From Arthrobacter sp. CAN_C5 (lineage in GTDB: Bacteria > Actinomycetota > Actinomycetes > Actinomycetales > Micrococcaceae), in NCBI RefSeq assembly GCF_017875735.1, contig NZ_JAGGMZ010000001.1, forward strand, positions 3,720,001-3,784,000: 64,000 nucleotides of DNA, given 5' to 3'. Numbering within the stretch: position 1 is the stretch's first letter; each line of letters starts with the position of its first letter. The notes under the pieces are model-generated. The model searched no databases and was not told the origin of the DNA. It saw nothing but the letters and a program-made list of their open reading frames with translations. Made by a program: the position numbers and the translations under genes. This document shows positions 1 through 8,183 of this stretch, one piece after another.

Positions 1-785
1 CCGAGGATCCCCCTGGGGTACTTCTTCACTACCTCAAGGACCCCGTAGTTGATCGATTTCTCCCGCTCCACCTGCTCGCGGGCCTCAAGGAAGATCGGAG
101 CTTCGCTGACGTGTGTCCGGATGTAGTAGCCAATCACCACGATGACTGCTGACAGCCAGAACGCCACCCGCCAGCCCCAGGCGAGAAACTCGTCCTCCGG
201 CAGGATGAAGGACATGGTCAGGAGAACCACCGTGGCGAGCAGGTTCCCGACCGGCACAGCCGCCTGTGGCCAGCTGGCCCAGAAACCACGGGACTTGTTG
301 GGGCTGTGCTCGGCAACCAGCAGGACAGCTCCGCCCCATTCACCACCTACCGCGAAACCCTGGATGAAGCGCAGGACCACCAAGAGAGCGGGAGCCCAGT
401 AGCCGATAGTGTTAAAACCCGGCAGGCAGCCCATCAGGAACGTAGCGACGCCCACCAGAATGATCGTCACCTGCAGGGTGTGCTTGCGTCCGAGTTTGTC
501 GCCGATCTGGCCGAAGAAGATCCCACCAAGGGGGCGGGCGATGAAGCCGACGGCGTAGGTCAGGAACGCGGCGATGATCCCGTCCAGCGGCGTGGCAGCG
601 TTGGGAAAGAAAACAACCGCGAAGACCAGAGTTGCGGCCGTGGCGTAGAGGAAAAATTCGTACCACTCGACGACGGTTCCCACCATTGAGGCGGCGACGA
701 CCTTCTTCAGGCCAGATTCGTCGGTTCGGTCGTTCCCGGCGGATCCTTGAGGCCCGGGCTGGGTGGAGCGTTGATTGACGCTCAT
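1..785 (-). CDS. MHS-family MFS transporter (partial, C-terminus outside window)
   Basis: This is the N-terminal 261 residues of a major facilitator of the metabolite:H+ symporter (MHS) family, which imports small organic acids, shikimate, or betaine/proline with protons. Seen: the family signature GTVVEWYEFFLY near residue 37, the loop motif GDKLGRKHTL, and RFIQGFAVGGEWGGA, with at least six hydrophobic segments. The ATG at 785 has GAAGGAG six bases upstream. The family is usually about 430-460 residues, so roughly 40 percent lies beyond base 1. It is divergent from a LysR regulator, which probably controls it. The substrate cannot be read from the sequence. Confidence 0.9.
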   Translation of the reverse strand, partial: MSVNQRSTQPGPQGSAGNDRTDESGLKKVVAASMVGTVVEWYEFFLYATAATLVFAVVFFPNAATPLDGIIAAFLTYAVGFIARPLGGIFFGQIGDKLGRKHTLQVTIILVGVATFLMGCLPGFNTIGYWAPALLVVLRFIQGFAVGGEWGGAVLLVAEHSPNKSRGFWASWPQAAVPVGNLLATVVLLTMSFILPEDEFLAWGWRVAFWLSAVIVVIGYYIRTHVSEAPIFLEAREQVEREKSINYGVLEVVKKYPRGIL

Positions 786-834
786 GGCGTTCTCCTTCTG
801 TGTCGTCGGTGACACGATGCGTACTGCGTGGCGT

Positions 835-850
835 AGTGACTGACATCACT
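835..850. promoter_or_regulatory. Dyad operator between divergent MHS and LysR genes
   Basis: AGTGA and TCACT form a perfect five-base dyad separated by six bases, in the 150-base divergent intergenic region. The geometry resembles CRP/GlxR sites (TGTGA-N6-TCACA), with one mismatch per arm. It could equally be part of a LysR site. This is inference from symmetry only. Confidence 0.35.
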
Positions 851-935
851 CCACGGACAACCTCATTGAGTATCACTGCAGATTCGAGGCAGTTCAATGA
901 TCAATATCGCACCAGCAAGGTGCGAAAATGCAGAT

Positions 936-1844
936 ATGAGCTCACTGAATCCCGACGACCTGCTGATCCTGCTCACCGTTTCGCACAGTGGTCGCTTCAC
1001 CACCGCCGCGGACGCCCTTGAGATGAACCATACGACCGTCTCGCGCCGGATCGCGGCCCTGGAAAAGAGCCTCGGCGGCCATGTGCTTGTCCGGGCCAGC
1101 GGAGGATGGGAGCTTACCGAGCTGGGGCACCGGGCTGTCGCCGCAGCGGAACGGGTAGCCTCAGCGGTGTCGGGGCTCGCCAGCGGGGACGACGACGACG
1201 CCCCCGTTGCCGGCGTCGTGCGCATGAGTGCCACCGACGGGTTCAGCGCGTATATTGCCGCACCGGCCTTCGCCAGATTGCGCCGTCTACACCCGCTACT
1301 GTCGATCGAGATTGTCGCAGCGACCCGCCGCGCGTCCCAGACCCGGAGCGGGCTCGACCTGGAGGTGGTGGTCGGTGAACCGCAGGTGCATCGCGCGGAG
1401 GCCATCCGCCTGGGTGAATACATGCTGGGACTCTATGCATCGCGTGACTACCTGGCCGAGTGGGGGACACCGCGGAGCGTCGCTGAAGCCACCGAGCACC
1501 AGCTGGTCTACTTCATCGACTCGATGTTGCAGGTCGATAGCCTCGACACCCCGCGCCGCCTGCTCCCGGCCATGAGGGATTCGCTCAGTTCAACCAACGT
1601 CTTTGTGCACGTGGAGGCAACCCGTTCCGGCGCCGGAATCGGTCTGCTGCCGTGCTTCATGGCCGACCGCCACCGCGACCTGGTCCGCCTACTCCCCGAC
1701 CAGATTGCGGAGCGGCTCGGGTACTGGCTGGTGGCGAGGCCGGATTCGCTCCGCCAGCCTGCGGTCGCCGCGGTGGTTGCCTCACTGCGGGAGGCAACCA
1801 CCGCCTATGAGGACCGCCTGCTGGGCCGGCACGCGACGGGCTGA
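936..1844 (+). CDS. LysR-family transcriptional regulator
   Basis: This DNA-binding regulator has an N-terminal winged helix-turn-helix (about residues 1-60, including LLTVSHSGRFTTAADALEMN and SRRIAALEKSLGG) and a C-terminal periplasmic-binding-like effector domain (about 90-290). The ATG at 936 gives 302 residues, normal for the family. An in-frame ATG at 897 would add 13 residues that do not look like family sequence. The gene is divergent from the MHS transporter gene, the classic arrangement in which a LysR protein senses the transported or catabolised compound and regulates both genes. Confidence 0.88.
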   Translation: MSSLNPDDLLILLTVSHSGRFTTAADALEMNHTTVSRRIAALEKSLGGHVLVRASGGWELTELGHRAVAAAERVASAVSGLASGDDDDAPVAGVVRMSATDGFSAYIAAPAFARLRRLHPLLSIEIVAATRRASQTRSGLDLEVVVGEPQVHRAEAIRLGEYMLGLYASRDYLAEWGTPRSVAEATEHQLVYFIDSMLQVDSLDTPRRLLPAMRDSLSSTNVFVHVEATRSGAGIGLLPCFMADRHRDLVRLLPDQIAERLGYWLVARPDSLRQPAVAAVVASLREATTAYEDRLLGRHATG

Positions 1845-1868
1845 GGCCCCACTGCGTTCCGGTCGGGC

Positions 1869-2738
1869 CTACTGGTCGCGGAGCACCTGGGCGCCGTTGC
1901 TGAACTTCCGCACCCGCGCGTCATCCCAGGCATGGGCGGGCACCCCACCGCCCAGCAGCACGCGTGCCAGACCTGGGTCCTGGCCCAGCGGACTGTCGCT
2001 TCCCGCGATGATCACGTTCCCGTAGCGCCGGCCCTTGAGCATTGCCGGATCAGCGATGATCGCCGTGTACGCGAAGACCTCACCGATCGTGGCCGCCTCC
2101 CGTCGCGCGCCGGCAAGAGCCGGCGAGTCACCGCAGTTCACCAGGTAGAGACCACCCTCGCTCAAGACCCGTCTGGCGTGCTGGGTGAACTCAAGGGTGG
2201 TCAATGGCCGCGGGGTGGTGCTGCCGGCAAAGACGTCACGAATAATCAGGTCCCGGCTGCCGGCGGTGAGGGACTCGGTCACTTCCCTCGCCTCCCCCAC
2301 CCTGATACGCACCAGGGGAGCCCGCGGCAGATCGAACCAGTCCCGCACCAGCCCGGCGAGCTTTCCGTCGAGCTCCACCACCACCTGACGCGCTTCAGGA
2401 AATGCCGCTGCCAGATAGCGTGCCAACGAGCACGCGCCGCCGCCGAGGTGCAGGGCGCGCAGTGGAGCGCCCTCGCCGCGGTGAAGTTCGCGGCGGTGGG
2501 ATTCGACGAGTGCCGCAATCCACCGCATGTACTCGAAGTCCAGCTGCAGCGGGTCGCTGAGATCGATGTGGGAGCTCGGCACCCCGTTGACCTTGAGGAT
2601 CCAGCCGTTGGGGTTGAACGGATCGGGTTCCAGCTCGCACGTGCCGGTGTCGGTCTCGTAGATTCCGGAGACCGGTCCCGTTTCATTGTCAGCCGCTGCT
2701 TTCGGAGCTCCGGAGCGGGGCGCACGTTGCCGGCCCAT
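1869..2738 (-). CDS. Spermidine synthase-like (polyamine aminopropyltransferase fold) protein
   Basis: This 289-residue protein has a class I SAM-binding Rossmann fold. The glycine-rich motif LHLGGGACSLARYLAA is near residue 95 and is followed by the acidic strand-2 end VVVELDGKL. This matches the actinobacterial spermidine-synthase-like family, whose members often lack a proven polyamine role; methyltransferase-like activity is the alternative. It is the last gene of a minus-strand operon, and its ATG overlaps the upstream GNAT stop (TAATG). The N-terminal 25 residues are Arg/Ala-rich and probably disordered. Confidence 0.75.
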   Translation of the reverse strand: MGRQRAPRSGAPKAAADNETGPVSGIYETDTGTCELEPDPFNPNGWILKVNGVPSSHIDLSDPLQLDFEYMRWIAALVESHRRELHRGEGAPLRALHLGGGACSLARYLAAAFPEARQVVVELDGKLAGLVRDWFDLPRAPLVRIRVGEAREVTESLTAGSRDLIIRDVFAGSTTPRPLTTLEFTQHARRVLSEGGLYLVNCGDSPALAGARREAATIGEVFAYTAIIADPAMLKGRRYGNVIIAGSDSPLGQDPGLARVLLGGGVPAHAWDDARVRKFSNGAQVLRDQ

Positions 2739-3226
2739 TAGTGACGCACCATCCTGATTTCCTGCAGATCGGATCCTTCGGTCCTGACCTTCCGGCGGGC
2801 ACCGTCAGCGACAAACCGGTTCCTGCCGTAGAAGGCGGTAGCCCGGTGGTTCACTTCCAGCACCCAGAGGCTTGCCGCCCGTTCACCAAGCACTTCGGTG
2901 AGCAGCGCCGGACCCACTCCGCGGCCGTGAACCCGCCGGAGCGCGTACAGAAAGTACAGCTCAGTTCCGTCGCGGTCCGCGTCCCGGCTGGGGCCCGCAA
3001 GCGCCAACCCGACGAGTGTGTCGTCGTCGTCGACCGCGACCGTCCACGGGACGCCGTCGTCGAGCTGGCGGCGGCGGTCGACGGCGTCCGCGGCGGCGCG
3101 TGCGTCTCGGGCGTCGAAGAATTCGGGCGGTCCCAGGTGGCCGTAGGTTTCGCGCCAGGTCCGGTTATGCAGCACCACCAGGGCGTCGGCGTCGTCGGGG
3201 GTCGCCCGGCGGACTGTCACGGTCAC
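2738..3226 (-). CDS. GNAT N-acetyltransferase (copy 1 of tandem triplet)
   Basis: This is a 162-residue GCN5-related acetyltransferase that would transfer acetyl from acetyl-CoA to an unknown amine. Seen: the N-terminal VRRATPDDADALVVLHNRTW, the acetyl-CoA loop around RVHGRGVGPALL (RxxGxG/A type), and a C-terminal FYGRNRF motif. The GTG at 3226 overlaps the stop of the upstream copy as GTGA and begins right at the domain; the longer frame to 3271 would run into the neighbouring gene. The two upstream neighbours are clear paralogues. Confidence 0.85.
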   Translation of the reverse strand: MTVTVRRATPDDADALVVLHNRTWRETYGHLGPPEFFDARDARAAADAVDRRRQLDDGVPWTVAVDDDDTLVGLALAGPSRDADRDGTELYFLYALRRVHGRGVGPALLTEVLGERAASLWVLEVNHRATAFYGRNRFVADGARRKVRTEGSDLQEIRMVRH

Positions 3227-3729
3227 GGCGTCGTTGCCCGGACCATGCGCAGCTCGCGCTGGTGGTTCCACTGCGCGGACAGGGGTTCAGCGGTTCCGTC
3301 GGGGGTGAAGCCGAGTTTCCGGTAGAACGCAATGGCTCGGGCGTTGCTCTCCAACACCCAGACGAAGGCCGGGGCGGAACCGATGGCTCCACTCACCAGC
3401 TGATGGCCCACACCCATGCCGTGCGCTTCGGTCAGCACGTAGACCATGTAGAGCTCGACCTCTGTCGGGGGGTTGTCACCTCGCGCGGGCCCGCCAGCGG
3501 CGACCCCGACGATGTGGCCGCTGGCATCCGTTGCCACCCGCGGTGGCTGCGCGCCCTGCAGGATACTGTCCTGCAGGGCGACCGCCTGTGCGGGGAGCTC
3601 CGCGTCGAGCCGGTCAAACACAGCATCGCTGAGCTTGCCGGCATAGGTTTGCCGCCACGCGAGGTTCTTCATGCGGAGCACGGCCTCCACCTCGTCGGCG
3701 GCGCTTGGCCGGATGGTGAACGGGGACAT
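3223..3729 (-). CDS. GNAT N-acetyltransferase (copy 2 of tandem triplet)
   Basis: This 168-residue GNAT begins FTIRPSAADEVEAVLRMKNLAW. It has the acetyl-CoA pyrophosphate loop AHGMGVGHQL, the motif AIAFYRKLGF, and the C-terminal tail RMVR shared with copy 1. The ATG at 3729 starts at the domain edge; another ATG nine bases upstream is also possible. The open frame continues to 3903, but that extension is antisense-like low-complexity sequence. Its stop is coupled to copy 1 by GTGA. The substrate is unknown. Confidence 0.85.
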   Translation of the reverse strand: MSPFTIRPSAADEVEAVLRMKNLAWRQTYAGKLSDAVFDRLDAELPAQAVALQDSILQGAQPPRVATDASGHIVGVAAGGPARGDNPPTEVELYMVYVLTEAHGMGVGHQLVSGAIGSAPAFVWVLESNARAIAFYRKLGFTPDGTAEPLSAQWNHQRELRMVRATTP

Positions 3730-3775
3730 GGGGCCCATGCTAGTCGCACCGGGGTCTGAACCGCCTGTGCATCCG

Positions 3776-4315
3776 TCACTGCCGTGAATCCGACGCCGGC
3801 GTCCGTTCGTCGCTGCTGCGTACCTGTCGCTGCCGGTGCATCCTGAACATGGGCCGGTGGTGCCAGGTGGGCCCACACAGAGTGGACGTGCCATCGGGTT
3901 CAAACCCGTTGCGCCGATAGAAGCGCTCAGCCCGGGGGTTGCCGTTCAGTATCCACAGGTATGCTGCCTGGTCCATGATCGCCGTGTCCAGCAGTTGCTG
4001 GCCCAGCCCGGTGCCGTGGGTGGAGGCGAGGGTGTAGATGTGGTGCAGCTCGAAGTCGGGCCGGTCGTCGTCGCGGCCCGGCCCCGAGGTCGCAATGCCG
4101 ACCGCTGTCCCTGCCTTATCGAACGCCAGCCAACTAGCAGCGCCAGCCTCGAGTGCATCCCGTCGCTTGGCCATCAGGACCGGAAGTTCGGCGTCGTAAT
4201 GGCTGTGGAAGGCCGGTGGCATGATCTGGGCGTAGGTCTCGTGGAGGCCCTGCAGATGCGTGCGCGAGTACGCTTCGGCGTCGTCGGGGGACGCACGGCG
4301 GATGGAAAATTTCAC
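3776..4315 (-). CDS. GNAT N-acetyltransferase (copy 3 of tandem triplet)
   Basis: This 179-residue GNAT is the first of three consecutive paralogues. It has FSIRRASPDDAEAYSRTHL at the start, the CoA-binding loop STHGTGLGQQLL near residue 110, and ERFYRRNGFEPDG near residue 140. The C-terminal 20 residues are polar and absent from the other two copies. It sits nine bases downstream of the O-methyltransferase gene and is presumably cotranscribed with it. The acceptor substrate cannot be predicted. Confidence 0.85.
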   Translation of the reverse strand: MKFSIRRASPDDAEAYSRTHLQGLHETYAQIMPPAFHSHYDAELPVLMAKRRDALEAGAASWLAFDKAGTAVGIATSGPGRDDDRPDFELHHIYTLASTHGTGLGQQLLDTAIMDQAAYLWILNGNPRAERFYRRNGFEPDGTSTLCGPTWHHRPMFRMHRQRQVRSSDERTPASDSRQ

Positions 4316-4324
4316 CAGTCCAGT

Positions 4325-4981
4325 TTAGGGCGCGGCGGCTACCACCACGGCCAACGCCAACCCGTCCCAGTCCTTGGAACCGACGGTCTGCAGCGCGGTG
4401 GCCTCCAGCTGGGGGTGGGAGCCCAGCAGTTCGAGCGCGCCGCGGGTACCCTGCACCGCCTCATCCCCGTCTACGTCCAGGACTGATCCCCCGCGCACCA
4501 CGTTATCGAGCACAATGACACTGCCCGGCCGGGAGAGCCGGACAGCCCAGTCGAGGTAACGAGGGTTGTTGACCTTGTCAGCGTCGATAAAAAACAGATC
4601 GTAGGGCCCGGTCAGGGTGGGCAACGTGTCCAATGCCGCGCCCACATGGATCCTGACCTTCCCGCCCACACCCGCCTGGTCAAGGTTCCTGCGGGCGACG
4701 TCGGCGTGAGCCTGCTCGTACTCGCAGGTGTCAACCGTCCCGTCGTCGGGAATCCCCCGCGCCAACCAGATGGTGCTGAACCCGCCGAGGGTGCCAATCT
4801 CGAGAACCCGGCGAGCGCCAGCGATTCTCGCCAACAGCATCAGGAACTTCCCCTGGGTAGGGGTCACTTCGATGGCTGGCATTCCCGCGTCGGCTGTCGC
4901 CTCAACGGCGAGGACCAACGCGCCATCCGGGTGGACCACTGTATCCACCAGATAACGCTCGACGTCGGCCCATTCGGTCAC
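4325..4981 (-). CDS. Family-3 SAM-dependent O-methyltransferase
   Basis: This 218-residue class I methyltransferase is of the caffeoyl-CoA/catechol O-methyltransferase-like bacterial family. Seen: VLEIGTLGGFSTIWLARG (SAM motif I, about residue 60), CEYEQAHADVARRNL (motif II), DLFFIDADKVNNPRYLDWA (metal-binding Asp pair region) and IVLDNVVRGGSV. These acidic residues usually bind a divalent cation and a catechol-like substrate. Length is typical. It lies 16 bases after the thiamine-binding-like gene and 9 before GNAT copy 3, indicating an operon. Confidence 0.87.
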   Translation of the reverse strand: MTEWADVERYLVDTVVHPDGALVLAVEATADAGMPAIEVTPTQGKFLMLLARIAGARRVLEIGTLGGFSTIWLARGIPDDGTVDTCEYEQAHADVARRNLDQAGVGGKVRIHVGAALDTLPTLTGPYDLFFIDADKVNNPRYLDWAVRLSRPGSVIVLDNVVRGGSVLDVDGDEAVQGTRGALELLGSHPQLEATALQTVGSKDWDGLALAVVVAAAP

Positions 4982-4997
4982 TGGTCAACCCCGCCGG

Positions 4998-5339
4998 TCA
5001 TGAATGGCCCTGGTACTCGTCCATCTCGTCGATGGCCTGTTCAAGGCGCTCCACCTTGCCGGTCAACTCACCCGAATAGCCGGGCCGGATGTCGGCTTTC
5101 AGGACCAGTGAGACACGGCTTCCGTACTTGCCGACAGCTTCGGTGGCCCGCTTGATCACCTCCATCACCTCGTCCCAGTCACCCTCGATGGTGGTGAACA
5201 TCGAGTCGGTTTGGTTGGGCAGACCCGAATCGCGGACGATCTTCACGGCCTCGGCCACCGCATCGTGGACCGAGCCGTCCGCGTTTTCACCTGTGGTGGC
5301 GCCGTGTCCGGCTGGGGCAACTGAGAAGGCTACAAGCAT
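4998..5339 (-). CDS. MTH1187-family thiamine-binding-like protein (DUF77/YqgV)
   Basis: This 113-residue cytosolic protein has one MTH1187/YkoF-like ferredoxin fold. Key segments are VAFSVAPAG at the start, SGLPNQTDSMFTTIEGDWDEVMEVIK in the middle and YGSRVSLVLKADIRPG before a C-terminal helix. Relatives bind thiamine or related small molecules; the physiological role is uncertain. The ATG at 5339 is chosen because homology-like sequence starts there, and the open frame beyond it is antisense to pta upstream sequence. It is the promoter-proximal gene of the operon that ends at 1869. Confidence 0.8.
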   Translation of the reverse strand: MLVAFSVAPAGHGATTGENADGSVHDAVAEAVKIVRDSGLPNQTDSMFTTIEGDWDEVMEVIKRATEAVGKYGSRVSLVLKADIRPGYSGELTGKVERLEQAIDEMDEYQGHS

Positions 5340-5541
5340 GGTCCAAGTCTGGCATGAAGGTCCGTGATCAACCAGACCGGCCGTCGTCGGGAATCTTGTG
5401 CGCAGGGGTGGCGGGTTGGGCGTACCTGGTCCCGCCGCAGGTGCCCTGGTGCACCCCAAAAAAGTCCCCGGTCCGAAGATAAAGCCCGCGGATGTGCCTG
5501 CCGTCATGGCTACTGACGCCGCGGTTTGGGAGGATGAGTCA

Positions 5542-7620
5542 ATGACTCGTGGAATATACGTCAGCGCCATGACCGAAGGCTCAGGAAAGTCACTGATCTC
5601 ACTGGGGTTGGCCGACATGCTGCACCGGCACTCCGACCGGGTCGGATTCTTCCGGCCCATCGTCGAGGGGGATGACGTTGAGGCGGACCCGATGGTCAAC
5701 CTGATGCAACGCACCTTCGACCTGTCCGCGTCGCGGGCGCGCGGCGGTCTCACCCGCACGGAAGCGCGGGCGCTGCTGGTCAAGGGGCAGCGTGAGGAGA
5801 TCGACACCCGCTGCGTTGCCATCTACAGCGAGATCGCGCGCGACTGCGATGTCATCATCGTCGAGGGCACCGATCTCAGCGGGCACGACGCCGCCCTCGA
5901 GTTCGATCTCAACGCCCGGTTGGCAAACAACCTGGGCGCCATGGTGCTGGCGGTGGTGAACGCGAAGGAGATGTCGGTTCCCGAAGCGGCCGACGCCGTC
6001 GACGTCGCCCGGAGGGAACTGGACGCCGCGCAGGTCTCGCTGCTGGCGATGATGGTGAACCGGGCCGCCGACGACGCCGTCGCCGAGATCAGTGCGCAGG
6101 TCCGGCCGGGGCGCTCCGGGCGTCCCGTCTATGTGATTCCCGAACTGTCCGAGATCTCCCGGCCCACCGTCGGCGAGGTGGCGAAGGCACTCGGCGCCCG
6201 TCAGATCGCCGGTAGTCCTACCCTTGAGCGGGATGTCGCGTCGATCAAGGTCGCGGCGATGAATGTGGGCAACTTCCTGCACAAGCTCACCGACGGCGCC
6301 CTGGTGATTGTTCCCGGCGACCGGGCCGACGTCATGGTGGCAACCCTCGCATCATCCTTCTCGGCCGAGTTCCCGGTCCCGTCCGGGATGATCCTCACCG
6401 GAGGGCTCGCCCCTGACTCCACGATCCTTTCCCTGCTGGCCCAGGCGCCGTTCCCCGTGTTCGCGGTCGACGACGACACGTATACCGCAGCGCGTCGGGT
6501 CAGCGAGGTGCGCGGCGAGATCGCTACCGGCCTGCGGCGCAAGGCGGCGGCAGCCCTGGGCGCGTGGGCGCGGCAGGTGGACGAGCCGGAACTCCTTGAG
6601 CGGCTGGAGTTGCCCCGGGCACTCACGATGACCCCGCTGCGCTTCCTTCACGACCTGATTGAACGGGCGAGGTCCCAGCGCCGGCACATTGTCCTGCCCG
6701 AGGGGCAGGACCTGCGGGTCCTCCGGGCCGCCGAAATCCTGCACCGGCGCGACGTCTGCGATCTCACCATTCTGGGGCCGGAGGCGAAGGTCAGGGAACT
6801 CGCTGCCGGACAGGGTATCGACCTGACCGGGCTGACCCTGATTGACCCTGCGACCTCCGCGCTCCGCGAGGAATTCGCCGCCGAGTACACGCGGCTGCGC
6901 TCCCACAAGGGCGTCTCCATCGAAAGCGCCCGCGAGCGCATGCTGGAAGGTGCCTACTTCGGGACCATGATGGTGCAGCTCGGGAAAGTGGACGGAATGG
7001 TGTCCGGGGCAGCCCACACCACCGCGAACACCATTCGTCCGGCTCTTGAGTTCGTGAAGACGAAGGAGGGAGTAAAGATTGTCTCGTCGGTCTTCCTGAT
7101 GCTGCTGCGTGACCGTGTCCTGGTCTACGGTGACTGCGCGGTCAACCCCGACCCCAATGACGAGCAGCTCGCCGATATTGCTATCGCGTCGTCCGCAACA
7201 GCCCAGCAGTTCGGTGTGAAACCCCGGGTGGCGATGCTCTCCTACTCGACCGGCGAGTCAGGCTCCGGAGGTGCGGTGGACAAGGTGCGCCGCGCCACCG
7301 AACTGGTACGCGAACGCCAGCCCGACCTTCCCGTGGAGGGACCCATCCAGTACGACGCCGCAGTCGATGCGACAGTCGCCGAGTCCAAGCTGCCGGGTTC
7401 CTCGGTAGCCGGTCAGGCCACCGTGTTCATTTTTCCCGACCTCAACACGGGCAACAACACCTATAAGGCGGTCCAGCAGTCGGCCGGTGCGGTTGCGGTG
7501 GGGCCGGTATTGCAGGGGCTCCGGAAGCCGGTCAATGACCTCTCCCGTGGCTGCACCGTTGAGGACATCGTGAATACCGTCGCGATCACAGCGGTCCAGG
7601 CGCAGAACACCGGGGAGTGA
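5542..7620 (+). CDS. pta: Phosphate acetyltransferase (long form with DRTGG domain)
   Basis: This enzyme interconverts acetyl-CoA and acetyl phosphate. Its 692 residues comprise an N-terminal BioD-like P-loop/regulatory region (YVSAMTEGSGKSLISLGLADML), a middle DRTGG domain (about 215-330) and a C-terminal PTA_PTB catalytic domain (about 370-690, including ALEFVKTKEGVKIVSSVF, SYSTGESGSG and FPDLNTGNNTYKAVQ). The ATG at 5542 has GGGAGG nearby and starts at the conserved Tyr-Val-Ser strand; an in-frame ATG at 5398 would add 48 unconserved residues. It pairs functionally with ackA 0.56 kb downstream. Confidence 0.95.
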   Translation: MTRGIYVSAMTEGSGKSLISLGLADMLHRHSDRVGFFRPIVEGDDVEADPMVNLMQRTFDLSASRARGGLTRTEARALLVKGQREEIDTRCVAIYSEIARDCDVIIVEGTDLSGHDAALEFDLNARLANNLGAMVLAVVNAKEMSVPEAADAVDVARRELDAAQVSLLAMMVNRAADDAVAEISAQVRPGRSGRPVYVIPELSEISRPTVGEVAKALGARQIAGSPTLERDVASIKVAAMNVGNFLHKLTDGALVIVPGDRADVMVATLASSFSAEFPVPSGMILTGGLAPDSTILSLLAQAPFPVFAVDDDTYTAARRVSEVRGEIATGLRRKAAAALGAWARQVDEPELLERLELPRALTMTPLRFLHDLIERARSQRRHIVLPEGQDLRVLRAAEILHRRDVCDLTILGPEAKVRELAAGQGIDLTGLTLIDPATSALREEFAAEYTRLRSHKGVSIESARERMLEGAYFGTMMVQLGKVDGMVSGAAHTTANTIRPALEFVKTKEGVKIVSSVFLMLLRDRVLVYGDCAVNPDPNDEQLADIAIASSATAQQFGVKPRVAMLSYSTGESGSGGAVDKVRRATELVRERQPDLPVEGPIQYDAAVDATVAESKLPGSSVAGQATVFIFPDLNTGNNTYKAVQQSAGAVAVGPVLQGLRKPVNDLSRGCTVEDIVNTVAITAVQAQNTGE

Positions 7621-7663
7621 TTGGCAGAGGCGATCGACTGGTTCGGCTTGCCTGACGCTGATC

Positions 7664-8053
7664 TCAGGAGGGAATGTCGCCAACGGTGCTGTACTTGCGC
7701 CGCCAGTCGCGGCCTTCCTCCCCGCCGTAGAGGGTCCAGTATTCGCGGCCCGAAATGATAACGCCGTCGGCCACGGTCCAGATGGACACAACGCGGAAGA
7801 TGCCAACGTCCTCCTGAGGCACCTGCACCTCAGACACCACCACGTCGCCAGCGTCGTAAACATTTAGCACGTCAATGCTCCACCCGTTTGGATGCTCCGA
7901 GTTCACCGCAACCAGGTTGTCCCTGCCACGGATGATTTCGCGCGTGACGGGCCAGAAGACCTCCACGTTGTCGGCAAGGGTTCGTCCAACAGCGTTCCAG
8001 TCCCGGCTCCACACCGCCGACCAATACTGCCGGACCACCTCGGTAGCTTCCAT
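7664..8053 (-). CDS. SnoaL-like / NTF2-fold protein
   Basis: This 129-residue protein matches the nuclear transport factor 2-like (SnoaL) fold. It starts with a helix (VVRQYWSAVWSRDWNAVGRTLADNVEVFWPV) and continues with alternating strands ending GREYWTLYGGEEGRDWRRKY. Such proteins are cone-shaped hydrolases/isomerases or ligand binders; the family alone does not give the reaction. It lies on the opposite strand between pta and ackA, which are normally adjacent, so it may be a later insertion. Confidence 0.7.
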   Translation of the reverse strand: MEATEVVRQYWSAVWSRDWNAVGRTLADNVEVFWPVTREIIRGRDNLVAVNSEHPNGWSIDVLNVYDAGDVVVSEVQVPQEDVGIFRVVSIWTVADGVIISGREYWTLYGGEEGRDWRRKYSTVGDIPS

Positions 8054-8183
8054 ACGCCGATGCTACTCGACTTGCCATCCACCTACATCGGAAATGGGTT
8101 TTTGCTGGTGCCCCAGTCGCCTGCCGTAAGACGCCGCCGGACGACGTCAGCAGCCTCCAGTAGAGTTTCTGACAGGAGGCATC

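Noticed and set aside
1932-2741. 269-residue plus-strand frame
   Set aside because: It is a shadow of the spermidine-synthase-like gene and shows no motif.
5398-5541. 48-residue N-terminal extension of Pta
   Set aside because: The extension is not family-like, and a good ribosome site precedes the ATG at 5542.
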